DNA from: an uncultured Clostridia bacterium
GTDB taxonomy: Bacteria > Bacillota > Clostridia > TANB77 > CAG-508
DNA length: 46,566 nucleotides
Reading direction: 5' to 3'
Assembly (NCBI GenBank): GCA_944390965.1
Contig: CALXRW010000011.1
Coordinates: forward strand, 1 to 46,566
Below the pieces are notes generated by a model that was given only the letters and a program-made list of their open reading frames with translations, made no database searches and was not told where the DNA came from. Made by a program: the position numbers and the translations under genes. How positions within the stretch are numbered: position 1 is the first letter of the stretch; every line of letters begins with the position of its first letter. Positions 25,390 through 35,470 of this stretch are shown here, in pieces.

Positions 25390-25474
25390 GGAGCAAAATA
25401 CATGCCACGAGCTAAAGCTCGGGCAAATATAGGTAGCCTAACCTTGTTGCTCCGGAAAAATCTAGCGATTTTTC
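25390..25474 (+). ncRNA. Candidate three-way-junction RNA plus hairpin
   Basis: The stem GGAGCAA (25390-25396) pairs with TTGCTCC (25447-25453). It encloses GCC-A-CGAGC-TAAA-GCTCG-GGC (25404-25424) and AGGT-AGCCTA-ACCT (about 25431-25444). A perfect 8-base hairpin GAAAAATC-TAGC-GATTTTTC follows (25455-25474). I do not recognise the class. It is 35 bases after tmcAL and just before the structured repeat copy B, so it may be one larger RNA. Confidence 0.4.
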
Positions 25475-25486
25475 TTTTGAAAATAT

Positions 25487-25594
25487 CCGACTCATTAAAT
25501 TATATTTTGAAATAAAAGCTCGAACAGCCTGCTGCTGCCGGATTACTCCTTGAACCTTGAGAGTTTTATGGAAAAATATAATTTAATGAGCCGG
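25487..25594 (+). repeat. Structured repeat element, copy B (outer arms CCGACTCATTAAAT)
   Basis: 22-base inverted arms with one mismatch (25487-25508 and 25573-25594) enclose the same core as copy A at 12206-12312. The outer arms differ in sequence from copy A yet pair with each other, which is compensatory change. The inner hairpin CAGC...GCTG also differs from copy A but still pairs. Confidence 0.8.
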
Positions 25595-25652
25595 ATTATT
25601 TTTACTTCATGTTACGAAACTTTGAAGTTTCATATAGTTTCCTATGCAATAA

Positions 25653-25685
25653 GAAAAAAAATACTATCTTGCTCTAAGATAGTAT
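25653..25685 (-). terminator. tmRNA terminator
   Basis: Minus-strand ATACTATCTT (25685-25676) pairs with AAGATAGTAT (25670-25661) around a GCTCT-complement loop and is followed by eight T residues. It starts seven bases after the tmRNA CCA end. Confidence 0.9.
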
Positions 25686-25691
25686 CTTTTT

Positions 25692-26050
25692 TGGTGGAGG
25701 TGAGGAGAGTTGAACTCCTGTCCAATTATATGTCCATAGAAACCTCGTTACAAGTTTAGTTTATTTTCTATTTTCCTAGTAAAATAATAAATAAACAAAC
25801 CTCTTTTATTAGTAGCCTTAAATACCCATTACTTTCCAGGCAAAAAGTAATTTTGTTATCCTACTAGTTTTGACACCCTATCCTAAAACGTAGGCATTTT
25901 AAGATAAGATGACGCCACGCTTAGGCAGCGTATGCTAATTCTCTATTATCAGCGTTTAATTTTAATTTCGCTTTTTTTAAAGTGACCGAAGCGACCTTCC
26001 ACTACTTGCAATTTCTACTTCTATATAACTGTCGAAACCATTACACCCCC
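25692..26050 (-). ncRNA. ssrA: Transfer-messenger RNA (tmRNA)
   Basis: It rescues stalled ribosomes by tagging the nascent chain. The 5' end GGGGGTGTAATGGTTTCGAC and the 3' end with GGACAGGAGTTCAACTCTCC...ACCTCCACCA are the classic signatures; GGGGGUG pairs with CACCUCC as the acceptor stem, and CCA is encoded. The tag reading frame gives AKLKLNADNRELAYAA and a TAA, the usual hydrophobic AYAA-type degradation end. Length is 359 nt. Confidence 0.97.
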
Positions 26051-26071
26051 AAATAAGTAATTACATATATT

Positions 26072-26100
26072 ATTATATAATATTTTTTATATTTTCACAA
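26072..26100 (-). promoter_or_regulatory. tmRNA promoter
   Basis: Minus-strand TTGTGA (26100-26095), 17 bases, TATAAT (26077-26072), about 20 bases before the mature 5' end. Confidence 0.65.
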
Positions 26101-26117
26101 TATTTTTTATAATAGTA

Positions 26118-26146
26118 TTGCTATTTTTTATAAAACATGTTAAACT
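26118..26146 (+). promoter_or_regulatory. tRNA-Trp promoter
   Basis: TTGCTA (26118-26123), 17 bases, TAAACT (26141-26146), placing the start roughly 12 bases before the tRNA. It is divergent from the tmRNA promoter. Confidence 0.6.
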
Positions 26147-26164
26147 AATTATTGTATTTGAAAT

Positions 26165-26239
26165 AGGGGTATAGTGTTAATGGTAGCACATCGGTCTCCA
26201 AAACCGCCTGTGAGGGTTCAAATCCTTCTACCCCTGCCA
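26165..26239 (+). tRNA. tRNA-Trp (CCA)
   Basis: A full cloverleaf: acceptor AGGGGTA with TACCCCT, discriminator G and encoded CCA, anticodon loop CTCCAAA with anticodon CCA at 26198-26200, and T-loop GGGTTCAAATCC. It is 46 bases before the M23 peptidase start with no terminator between, so the two may be cotranscribed. Confidence 0.97.
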
Positions 26240-26285
26240 TAAATTTATATTTGGGGGGCTACTATTTTTCTTGGAGGTATTACCA

Positions 26286-26868
26286 ATGAATAGTAGTTTT
26301 TTTAAGTTTATTTTTCCTATACTTTTTATTCCCTTTTTTCTTTTATTTTTTATTGTTTTCTTTTTTTCACCTTTTCTTATGTCAGAAACAGATTTTATTA
26401 TTTCAAGTCCCAATTGTCATGGCTTTATTTGGCCTGTTCCAAGTTCTACTACTATTACTTCCTATTTTGGTTATCGAAGGGCACCCACTTCGGGAAGCTC
26501 TACTTATCATTCTGGAGTTGATATTGCTGCTAATGTTGGTTCTCCTTTAGTTGCAGTTATTTCTGGCAGAATTACAGATACTGGTTTTCGTCGGTGCTGG
26601 TGGTTATACCATTACTTTGCAAAACGATATTTATACCATTTCTTATTGTCATGTTTCTCCTCTTTTTACAGTTTCTGTTGGAGATTTTGTCTCCCAAGGA
26701 GAACACATTGGCTCTGTAGGTCCTAAAAATGTCTATGGTGTCATTAATAATCCCTATAGAGATAGCAACGGCAACCCCACTAATGGTGCAACCACAGGTC
26801 CTCACCTTCATTTTACATTAAAAATAAATAACCAAGCAGTAAATCCACTCGATTATTTATCTTTCTAA
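26286..26868 (+). CDS. M23 (LytM-type) peptidase, interrupted by a +1 shift at a CGG codon
   Basis: A predicted cell-wall endopeptidase. The ATG at 26286 follows GGAGG. A hydrophobic membrane/signal segment covers about residues 6-30. FGYRRAP...YHSGVDIAANVGSPLVAVISG carries the first metal ligands of the M23 domain, and TGPHLHFTL the last. Frame 0 is lost after TDTGFR: the codon is CGG (26592-26594) and skipping its C gives GAGGYTITLQ and the rest of the domain, for a total of 193 residues. The zero-frame reading runs on as unrelated sequence to 26726. Family sequences at this point often have a G-GGYG turn, fitting the shifted frame. It may act in sporulation or cell separation, which cannot be told from sequence. 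Confidence 0.82.
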
Positions 26869-26870
26869 AA

Positions 26871-27116
26871 TTATTGTTCATAAATTCCCACTTTATACTC
26901 AATATCTTCCATATATGGGTATAATTCTTTTACTCTTTTTAAAGTTAGCATACTAAATTTAGGATGTGGTGTTTTTTCTGTGTGATGAATTATTTCCTGT
27001 TTATAACAATTATCTGCTACTTTATAAAGCAAGTATCTATTTTTCATGTAGGTAAAATAAACTTGGTAACCATCATGTAATTCTTGCCATAATTTTTCAA
27101 AAGAATATTGTTCCAT
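26871..27116 (-). CDS. Unrecognised 81-residue protein
   Basis: A small protein beginning MEQYSFEKLWQELHDGYQVYF and ending YKVGIYEQ, rich in aromatic and charged residues. No family is recognised. A TTG start twelve bases upstream overlaps the ribosome binding site GGAGG, so the ATG at 27116 is chosen; its spacing is five bases. It is convergent with the M23 gene, two bases apart, with no terminator hairpin between them. Confidence 0.65.
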   Translation of the reverse strand: MEQYSFEKLWQELHDGYQVYFTYMKNRYLLYKVADNCYKQEIIHHTEKTPHPKFSMLTLKRVKELYPYMEDIEYKVGIYEQ

Positions 27117-27140
27117 TTTTTCCTCCAATAAAAATATCTT

Positions 27141-27213
27141 TGTTTTAAGTAATTTCTTCGAAGAACGGGCGATTAAAATCGCCCCTACGTTTTTTCATAA
27201 ATTACTTTACACT
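27141..27213. repeat. GGGCGATT hairpin repeat before the ligA stop
   Basis: TAATTTCTTCGAAGAACGGGCGATT-AA-AATCGCCCCTACG, then a tail ending AAATTACTTTACACT. The tail matches the element at 3073-3127. It lies between ligA and the 81-residue gene and has no T-run at the stem. Confidence 0.8.
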
Positions 27214-27221
27214 ATCATAGC

Positions 27222-29243
<2,022 letters not shown>

Positions 29244-29849
29244 TTATTTATCTTTAAAAAATTCTTTTCCACCTTTTAAGTAATCCCATCCAGAAAAGAT
29301 TGTAGCAATTACTGAAATGGTCATTAGAACAGTAGTTATCATATTAATAATTAATGGTATCAATTCTAAATCACTATGTAAAAAATTAGCAAATATATTA
29401 GTTCCTTGTATATTAATAAACATAAAGCTGATAGCAATCATTTGAGTCGCAGTTTTTAATTTTCCCCATATACTTGCAGCAATTACTTTTCCACCTTTTT
29501 CTACTGCAATTAATCGATAACCAGAAACTAAAAATTCTCGTGTAAGAACAATAATTGGTATCCATGCTGGTAAATTACCGTCTTCTACTAAAATTAGCAT
29601 TGCTGCTAGTACTAATATTTTATCTGCTAAAGGATCCAAAAACTTTCCAAAATTTGTTACTTGATTCCTAGACCTAGCAATATATCCATCTATTTTATCC
29701 GTAATGGAGGCTAAAATAAAAATAATATTCATAATCCAGTAGCAATAAGAAATTCCTAAGAACTCACCTGGTATTGGCACCAGAGAAATAATTACCAATA
29801 TAGGTACTAAAATAACACGAATTATGGTTAATTTGTTTGCTAGATTCAT
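29244..29849 (-). CDS. pgsA: CDP-diacylglycerol-glycerol-3-phosphate 3-phosphatidyltransferase
   Basis: Makes phosphatidylglycerol phosphate in the membrane. The CDP-alcohol phosphotransferase signature is complete: DKIDGYIARSRNQVTNFG and KFLDPLADK (D-D-G-x2-A-R-x8-G-x3-D-x3-D). About five membrane helices follow. Of two ATGs three codons apart, the second is used because the first abuts the AAAGGA ribosome binding site. This gives 201 residues. It lies between the DUF5665-like gene and ligA. Confidence 0.94.
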   Translation of the reverse strand: MNLANKLTIIRVILVPILVIISLVPIPGEFLGISYCYWIMNIIFILASITDKIDGYIARSRNQVTNFGKFLDPLADKILVLAAMLILVEDGNLPAWIPIIVLTREFLVSGYRLIAVEKGGKVIAASIWGKLKTATQMIAISFMFINIQGTNIFANFLHSDLELIPLIINMITTVLMTISVIATIFSGWDYLKGGKEFFKDK

Positions 29850-29875
29850 TTTTTTCATTCCTTTCTAAAGTTAAA

Positions 29876-30166
29876 TTATATCTTTTGTTGTACAATTTCT
29901 ACAATATCTGCAATATAATCTCCAATAATGGGAATATTTAATGTAACAATTTTTTGTAATAAGATGACAATAATGGCTGTAATAATGGAAACACCAATTC
30001 CAATTCCTACTCCTCTTAAAATACCAGCGACTAAATTTTTAAAAAGAATTTGTTTTTTATTTCCTACCAAATAATATAATTCCATTAGATTGGTTTTTTC
30101 CATAATTTGGTTTAGTTTCTCTATTTGTGCCTCTAATCCGTCGACTTTAGATTTTCTAATGAACAT
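29876..30166 (-). CDS. DUF5665-like small membrane protein
   Basis: A 96-residue protein with a helical N-terminal part (VDGLEAQIEKLNQIMEKTN), a hydrophobic glycine-rich segment near residue 45 with GILRGVGIGIGVSIITAIIV, and a short end with IPIIGDYIADIVEIV. The pattern fits the DUF5665 family of small membrane proteins of unknown function. A TTG eight codons upstream has no ribosome binding site; the ATG here follows AAAGGG. Confidence 0.75.
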   Translation of the reverse strand: MFIRKSKVDGLEAQIEKLNQIMEKTNLMELYYLVGNKKQILFKNLVAGILRGVGIGIGVSIITAIIVILLQKIVTLNIPIIGDYIADIVEIVQQKI

Positions 30167-30228
30167 ATTAACAATCCCTTTCTTATACAAAGTTTCAATA
30201 TATTTAGGTTTTGTTAATATGTTCTATT

Positions 30229-32997
30229 TTATTCTAATACAACGAAATTATTTTCACTTGTAATATTCTCATCTGTTACTGTATTGCTATCTTCTTCCAA
30301 TTCTTCCTGTTTTCTAATTGATTCTAGGTTTTGAATTAATTCTTGTAATCTTTGCAAATCTTTTCCAATCATTTCCCAATCATTATTTAAACTAGATTCT
30401 TCTAGATTGTTATTCGCTTTAATAATTGCTTCTATTAAATCTTCTTCATTGTCTGTATTTTCAATTTCAATATTAACTGCATCTTGTGATAATAAATTTT
30501 CTAATGCTATTTCTAAAGTATCACCAATGGCAACCTTATTTCCAGAAGCAACAATAACTTTTTTAAGTAATGGAACATCTGATTCGTTTAACAATACTTG
30601 ATAAATTGGTTCTACATATAATAGAGTATCTTCTACAGGAATAATTAACATATCTTTTATGATTCTAGACCCAGTTACATTTAACGTTTCCAATTCTTTT
30701 GAAATAGTAGCATCTTGTTCTATTTGTGTATTCAGTTGCATTGGTCCTAATACAGTTGTTCCTGTTGAAAATTTATATAATTTTAAGCGATTTCCATTTT
30801 CATAAGTTCCTACTAAATATGAAGTCATATTTTGTTTTCCATATGGCGTATAAGGAACAATTAATCCTAAATCATACCCTTCGTCTGTATTTACCATAGT
30901 ATAATATGGCTCCATTTCTATTCCAGTTGTTGTTGTTCGAGTAGTAGTATCTTTTGCAATTTCCCATGTATCGTCATTTCTATATAGGACTTCTGTTTCT
31001 ATATTGTGATATCTTGTTAGCATTTCTGCTTGAATTTGATATAAAAATTGTGGGTATACAATATGTTCTGCAATATCTGCCGGAATTGCTTCATCTGTAA
31101 ACAAACATGGATAGAGTTTCCAATATGCCATAATAATTGGATCCGTTTTGTCTGTAATATAGAATGTAATTGTTCCGTCATAGGCATCAACAATAACTTT
31201 TGCAGAATTTCTAATATAATTGATTTTTGATCTTAATCCATCTTTTTCAATCACTGAAGATTGAGAATATGGATAATAATTAGAAGTAGTATATGCATCA
31301 ATTACCCAAACTAAGCTTCCATCTTCTCTTACTACCATATATGGCTCATCATCATATAAAAGATATGGCATTAGGGTTTTTGCTCTTTCTAAAATGTTTC
31401 TATTAATTAATATTTTACTTTCGTCTGTCATATTACTTGCAAAAGGAATATTAATATTTTGTTTGCTAATTCCTAAAATAAGTCTGTCTAAAAATCCTAG
31501 TTGTATTCCTGCTTCTCCAGAATATGTATATTCTGCATTTGTATTTGTAGTTATCGGGTAATCATACTCAGCACCATTTTGCGTATTCGTAATAATGGTA
31601 TCACTTTCTTCCATTCCGAAATAGATTCTAGGATTTGTAATTTCTACTACTTTTTCTTTTTGGTCTATATCATTTTGCAAATACTCTACCCCTCCTAGGC
31701 TATTTGTTGTAGTTGCTGATGTTAAAACTGTTCCATATCCATGTGTGTATTTATACAACTTATTATCAGATATGCGCTCTCCGTTGCTAACAATTTCTCT
31801 TGGCGAAAGATATAAAATACGTTCTTTATTTTCAATGTTATATTTTGCTAGCTGAGCTGTTCTAAAAGAATAATACCCTGAGCTAGTTTGATACTGTTCT
31901 AATGCTTCCAATACCATCGCTTCACTAACGATTGGGATATTAGAAACAATGGATTCGTTTCTCTCTAGCATTTCTCTTGTAATGGTTTCTGTATTTTCTA
32001 GCGAGATTTCTTCTATATCAATTTGATAGGCATCCATTGTGTTTTTTATATTTTCTGCAATATATTGCTTTTCTTTATCCAGTTTATTAGGGCTAATGAA
32101 AATTGCTTGAAATAAACTCATTACTAAAAAGAATATCATTAAATACCCAGGCACAGTAGCTAATGAAATTAAAAGTTTTTTGGTTTGTTGCTTTTTAAAG
32201 AAATGAATCGCCATAAAAATAGCAATTACAATTACAACAGCAAATATACGATATCCCCATACTCCAATTGTTACATCCGTTACGCCTGCCCCTACAAGCT
32301 CTGTTCTTGCTTCGTCTCCTAATGTTAAAAATGTTTTAAATATAGCATCTTGAGATTTTACAAAAGTCATAGCAGCAATTGCCACTGCAAGAAACATAAT
32401 GCTAATTAAAATTTGCTTAATAAAAATACTCTTTTTTAATAATTCTCTATCAATACCATCAAAATATAAATTAAATACTACTATATAATAAATAACTGTA
32501 TATATTACTAATGCAATGATAAGTGCAATGATATAGCCAATGATTAATTCCACAAATGGCTTTTGAAACATATAATATCCAATATCTGCTCCAAATATTA
32601 AATCTTGAGTTCCAAACCAAGTACGATTTACTGCTAAAATTAGTTTACTTGTAATAAAGTCTGAAGTTATTAAACTAATTAAAACTCCTCCTATTAAAGC
32701 AATTGATTTATTCGGTAATTTAGGCATTTCTTTTTTTTCTTGGTCAAAAAACTGCTTTAATCCTTTTTTTATTCTTCTGGTTGTAAAAAATATACATAAG
32801 AACAAAATTAAAAAATTAATTCCTGTTGTTAAATATTTATACATCAAATTTGTTTCAAAGATTTCTGTATAATTTTCGCCAATTTCTAGTATTTGCAAAT
32901 ATTCTCCTCTAAGAGAAATAAAACTGTAAATAGCAAATAGTACTAGGAAAACTAAAACAATTATCACTCTTTTAGTATTGTGCTTTTTCTTTTCCAC
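30229..32997 (-). CDS. UPF0182 family membrane protein
   Basis: A large membrane protein of 922 residues in the UPF0182 (COG1615) family, whose function is unknown. About seven transmembrane helices occupy residues 10-295. A long extracellular part follows, with family segments such as NIKNTMDAYQIDIEE, YLSPREIVSNGE, THGYGTVLTSATTT, RIYFGMEESD and FLDRLILGISKQNI. An acidic, low-complexity C-terminus ends it (about 830-922). The start is a GTG, seven bases after AAGGAGG that overlaps the ftsY stop, so it is translated together with ftsY. Confidence 0.92.
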   Translation of the reverse strand: MEKKKHNTKRVIIVLVFLVLFAIYSFISLRGEYLQILEIGENYTEIFETNLMYKYLTTGINFLILFLCIFFTTRRIKKGLKQFFDQEKKEMPKLPNKSIALIGGVLISLITSDFITSKLILAVNRTWFGTQDLIFGADIGYYMFQKPFVELIIGYIIALIIALVIYTVIYYIVVFNLYFDGIDRELLKKSIFIKQILISIMFLAVAIAAMTFVKSQDAIFKTFLTLGDEARTELVGAGVTDVTIGVWGYRIFAVVIVIAIFMAIHFFKKQQTKKLLISLATVPGYLMIFFLVMSLFQAIFISPNKLDKEKQYIAENIKNTMDAYQIDIEEISLENTETITREMLERNESIVSNIPIVSEAMVLEALEQYQTSSGYYSFRTAQLAKYNIENKERILYLSPREIVSNGERISDNKLYKYTHGYGTVLTSATTTNSLGGVEYLQNDIDQKEKVVEITNPRIYFGMEESDTIITNTQNGAEYDYPITTNTNAEYTYSGEAGIQLGFLDRLILGISKQNINIPFASNMTDESKILINRNILERAKTLMPYLLYDDEPYMVVREDGSLVWVIDAYTTSNYYPYSQSSVIEKDGLRSKINYIRNSAKVIVDAYDGTITFYITDKTDPIIMAYWKLYPCLFTDEAIPADIAEHIVYPQFLYQIQAEMLTRYHNIETEVLYRNDDTWEIAKDTTTRTTTTGIEMEPYYTMVNTDEGYDLGLIVPYTPYGKQNMTSYLVGTYENGNRLKLYKFSTGTTVLGPMQLNTQIEQDATISKELETLNVTGSRIIKDMLIIPVEDTLLYVEPIYQVLLNESDVPLLKKVIVASGNKVAIGDTLEIALENLLSQDAVNIEIENTDNEEDLIEAIIKANNNLEESSLNNDWEMIGKDLQRLQELIQNLESIRKQEELEEDSNTVTDENITSENNFVVLE

Positions 32998-33009
32998 TAT
33001 TTTTCCTCC

Positions 33010-33915
33010 TTAAATAATAGCCTTTACAAAATCTTCTGCATTAAAAATTTCCATATCATCTATTTTTTCTCCCACGCCAATGAATTTAACGGGAATTTTA
33101 TTTTCTTCTACAATTCCAATCACGACTCCACCTTTTGCAGTTCCATCAAGCTTAGTCAAAATAAGTCCTGTGATTTCTGTTACCTGTTTAAAAGCTTTTA
33201 CTTGTTCTATTGCATTTTGCCCTGTTGTTCCATCAATAACCAGTAATATTTCTTTATTAGCTTCTGGCAATTCTTTATCAATTACTTTTTTTATTTTTTC
33301 AAGCTCGTCCATTAAGTATTTCTTATTGTGAAGTCTTCCTGCTGTATCACATATTAAAACATCTGCTTCTTGTTTTTTAGTTTCTTGAATTGCTTCATAT
33401 ACTACTGCAGCTGGGTCTGTTCCTTCTTCCCTTTTTATCATTTTAGCTCCAGCACGTTCAGACCATATTTCAAGTTGTTCTACTGCAGCTGCTCTGAATG
33501 TATCTGCTGCTGCAATTACCACTTTCTTATGATCCATTCTAAGGCGATTTGCAATTTTCCCAATAGATGTGGTTTTCCCTACGCCATTTACTCCAATTAC
33601 TAAGATAACAGATGGTTTTGTATCTAGTTTTAATTCTTTTCCTTCTATATCTAAAATTTTTTCCATTTCTTCTCTTAATACATTCTTTATTTCTTCTTCA
33701 CTTTCTATATGTTCTTTTTTTATCCTTTGTCTTAATTGAGAAATAATATTTACAGAGGTTTGCATTCCAATATCAGACATAATTAAAACTTCTTCCAATT
33801 CCTCTAAAAAATTTTCGTCTATTTTTTTAAAACTATTGAAAACATTGCTGATTTTTTCACCAAATGAATTCTTAGTTTTCCCTAAACCTGATTTTAATTT
33901 ATCAAAAAATCCCAT
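33010..33915 (-). CDS. ftsY: Signal recognition particle receptor FtsY
   Basis: GTPase that docks SRP-ribosome complexes to the membrane. The 301 residues contain only the NG core: the N-domain helices (about 1-95), G1 GVNGVGKTTSIGKIA, DTFRAAAVEQLE, G3 DTAGRLHNKKYLM and G4 TKLDGTAKGG, ending GEKIDDMEIFNAEDFVKAI. The acidic A-domain of E. coli is absent, as usual in Gram-positive bacteria. A good GGAGG precedes the ATG. It leads a pair with the UPF0182 gene. Confidence 0.97.
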   Translation of the reverse strand: MGFFDKLKSGLGKTKNSFGEKISNVFNSFKKIDENFLEELEEVLIMSDIGMQTSVNIISQLRQRIKKEHIESEEEIKNVLREEMEKILDIEGKELKLDTKPSVILVIGVNGVGKTTSIGKIANRLRMDHKKVVIAAADTFRAAAVEQLEIWSERAGAKMIKREEGTDPAAVVYEAIQETKKQEADVLICDTAGRLHNKKYLMDELEKIKKVIDKELPEANKEILLVIDGTTGQNAIEQVKAFKQVTEITGLILTKLDGTAKGGVVIGIVEENKIPVKFIGVGEKIDDMEIFNAEDFVKAII

Positions 33916-34098
33916 GGTTTCCTCCTTCTATTCTGCTACATTTTACCATAATTCTAAATGGATTACAAGCTACTTTTCTTATCATTTTTCTTTTGCAAAT
34001 TTAAATCTCAAATTTGTCATAGTTTTTCGATTATGATAACAATTTTACTTTTAACTATTAAAAGATATCATTATATATCGCAAAAACTTATATAAACT

Positions 34099-34141
34099 CG
34101 AGCTGAACCCAAAAAGTTAGACACTTTTTGGGTTCAGCTCG
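34099..34141. terminator. Hairpin in the ftsY/SPFH gap
   Basis: Perfect 19-base arms (34099-34117 and 34123-34141, CGAGCTGAACCCAAAAAGT and its complement) around a TAGAC loop. It lies 55 bases beyond the stop of the minus-strand SPFH gene, so it probably ends that transcript; there is no long U-run. The rest of the 33916-34195 gap is A/T-rich with no gene I can support. Confidence 0.65.
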
Positions 34142-34195
34142 TCAGAGGAACAAAATCCATTTAAAAGGAATTATTCCCATCTTTTTCTTATTTTA

Positions 34196-35380
34196 TTATT
34201 CATCTAATTTCTGTCCACATTCTTTACAGAACTTGGTGTCTGGTTCATTTATGGTTCCACATTTTGGACATCTTCTTTCTTTTGGCTTCCCACATTCTTT
34301 GCAGAATTTACCGTCATTTTCAGTTCCACAACTGCATTTCCATTTTTCTTGTGGTTCAGTTTTGTTGTTTTGTACCTGTTGTGTTTGATTTTGCATTTGT
34401 GATTGTGTGTCTTGATTCATTTGTCCAAACATACCACCACTTGTCATATTCATCATTCCAATTCCCATAAAGCCATTTAAACTTCCTGCCTCATTACTAG
34501 CTGCATTTTGCACTGCATTGGCATATGCTTCTGTAAGAACTGCTTTTTGTTGATATGCATCTCCACCCAATTCATATTGATCTATTTTCTTTTCTGATTC
34601 TTCATCTAATGTTAAACTTTCAATTACAAAAGAAACTAGTTTAACACCTCTTTCTCTAATAGGAGCATCAAACACTTCTTTATCCATAATCTCTTTAATT
34701 TCATCTGTTTTATTTGGTAATGATAAGACCTCTATTTTATGTTCGTCTTCACAAAGGCTATTCATAACATTACTAAAGGCTCCTATTACTTCTGATTTCA
34801 TTTGGTCTACTAACATATCTTTTGTATATATATCTGCTGTTCCTGCTAATTTACTCATAAATATGGCTGGATTATCTATTGTAAATGTATATTTTCCAAA
34901 ACATTTTACTTCTACCCTCATTGGCAAATCATATTTGCCTGTTGCTCTGTTAAAAATAGGATGTCCCCAATCTTTATAAGGAACTGGATTTGGTGTTCCA
35001 AATTTATTGTCCATGATTTCTTTTACATTAAAGAAGAAAACAGCTTGTTCCTTTGATACTGCTCCACCAAATTTAAATCTTTCCCACATTTCTTTAAATA
35101 CTGGTCCAAAATTACCAGCGAAGAATGATGGCGAACTACTTTCATCATAAGAATAAGTTCCTTCTTCTGCAGTAGCATCTAATACTTTCCCATTATCATA
35201 AAGAACTGCCACCTGCCCTGGTGCTACAATAATTCTACTTTTTTTAGATATAATACCATTTTCTTCTGTTTTCTTTACCATTAATACATCATTTGTCATA
35301 TTCTCACAACTGATATAATCTAACCATTGATCTTTAAGTGTTGAACCTATTGCATCTTTTGCAGCTTTTATTAATCCCAT
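34196..35380 (-). CDS. SPFH-domain protein with double zinc ribbon (YdjI-like)
   Basis: A 394-residue protein of the YdjI/'virion core protein' group (COG4260). The SPFH/band-7-like part covers about 1-280, with the start MGLIKAAKDAIGSTLKDQWL, then FFFNVKEIMDNKFGTPNPVP and RGVKLVSFVIESLTLDEES. A Met/Gln-rich linker follows, then two zinc ribbons: CSCGTENDGKFCKECG and CPKCGTINEPDTKFCKECG. Membrane or cell-envelope scaffold roles are inferred; the true function is unknown. It follows the Tim44-like gene across a repeat-bearing gap of 90 bases. Confidence 0.88.
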   Translation of the reverse strand: MGLIKAAKDAIGSTLKDQWLDYISCENMTNDVLMVKKTEENGIISKKSRIIVAPGQVAVLYDNGKVLDATAEEGTYSYDESSSPSFFAGNFGPVFKEMWERFKFGGAVSKEQAVFFFNVKEIMDNKFGTPNPVPYKDWGHPIFNRATGKYDLPMRVEVKCFGKYTFTIDNPAIFMSKLAGTADIYTKDMLVDQMKSEVIGAFSNVMNSLCEDEHKIEVLSLPNKTDEIKEIMDKEVFDAPIRERGVKLVSFVIESLTLDEESEKKIDQYELGGDAYQQKAVLTEAYANAVQNAASNEAGSLNGFMGIGMMNMTSGGMFGQMNQDTQSQMQNQTQQVQNNKTEPQEKWKCSCGTENDGKFCKECGKPKERRCPKCGTINEPDTKFCKECGQKLDE

Positions 35381-35401
35381 AAAAATACACTCCTTTTCTT
35401 T

Positions 35402-35427
35402 GGGACGGTCTTCACCGTCCCCTACAT
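35402..35427. repeat. GGGACGGT variable-stem hairpin
   Basis: GGGACGGT-CTTC-ACCGTCCC followed by CTACATATA. The stem differs from the other members of the family but the CCCCTACATATA end is shared. It is followed by an AT-rich run with ATTCATAAATAATGATTCA. Confidence 0.75.
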
Positions 35428-35470
35428 ATAAATTTAATTATAAATCATTCATAAATAATGATTCAATTTA

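Noticed and set aside
25692-26239. tmRNA/tRNA pair as an attachment site for an integrated element
   Set aside because: No phage or conjugative genes lie nearby; the tyrosine recombinase in the window is the housekeeping XerD next to spoIIM.
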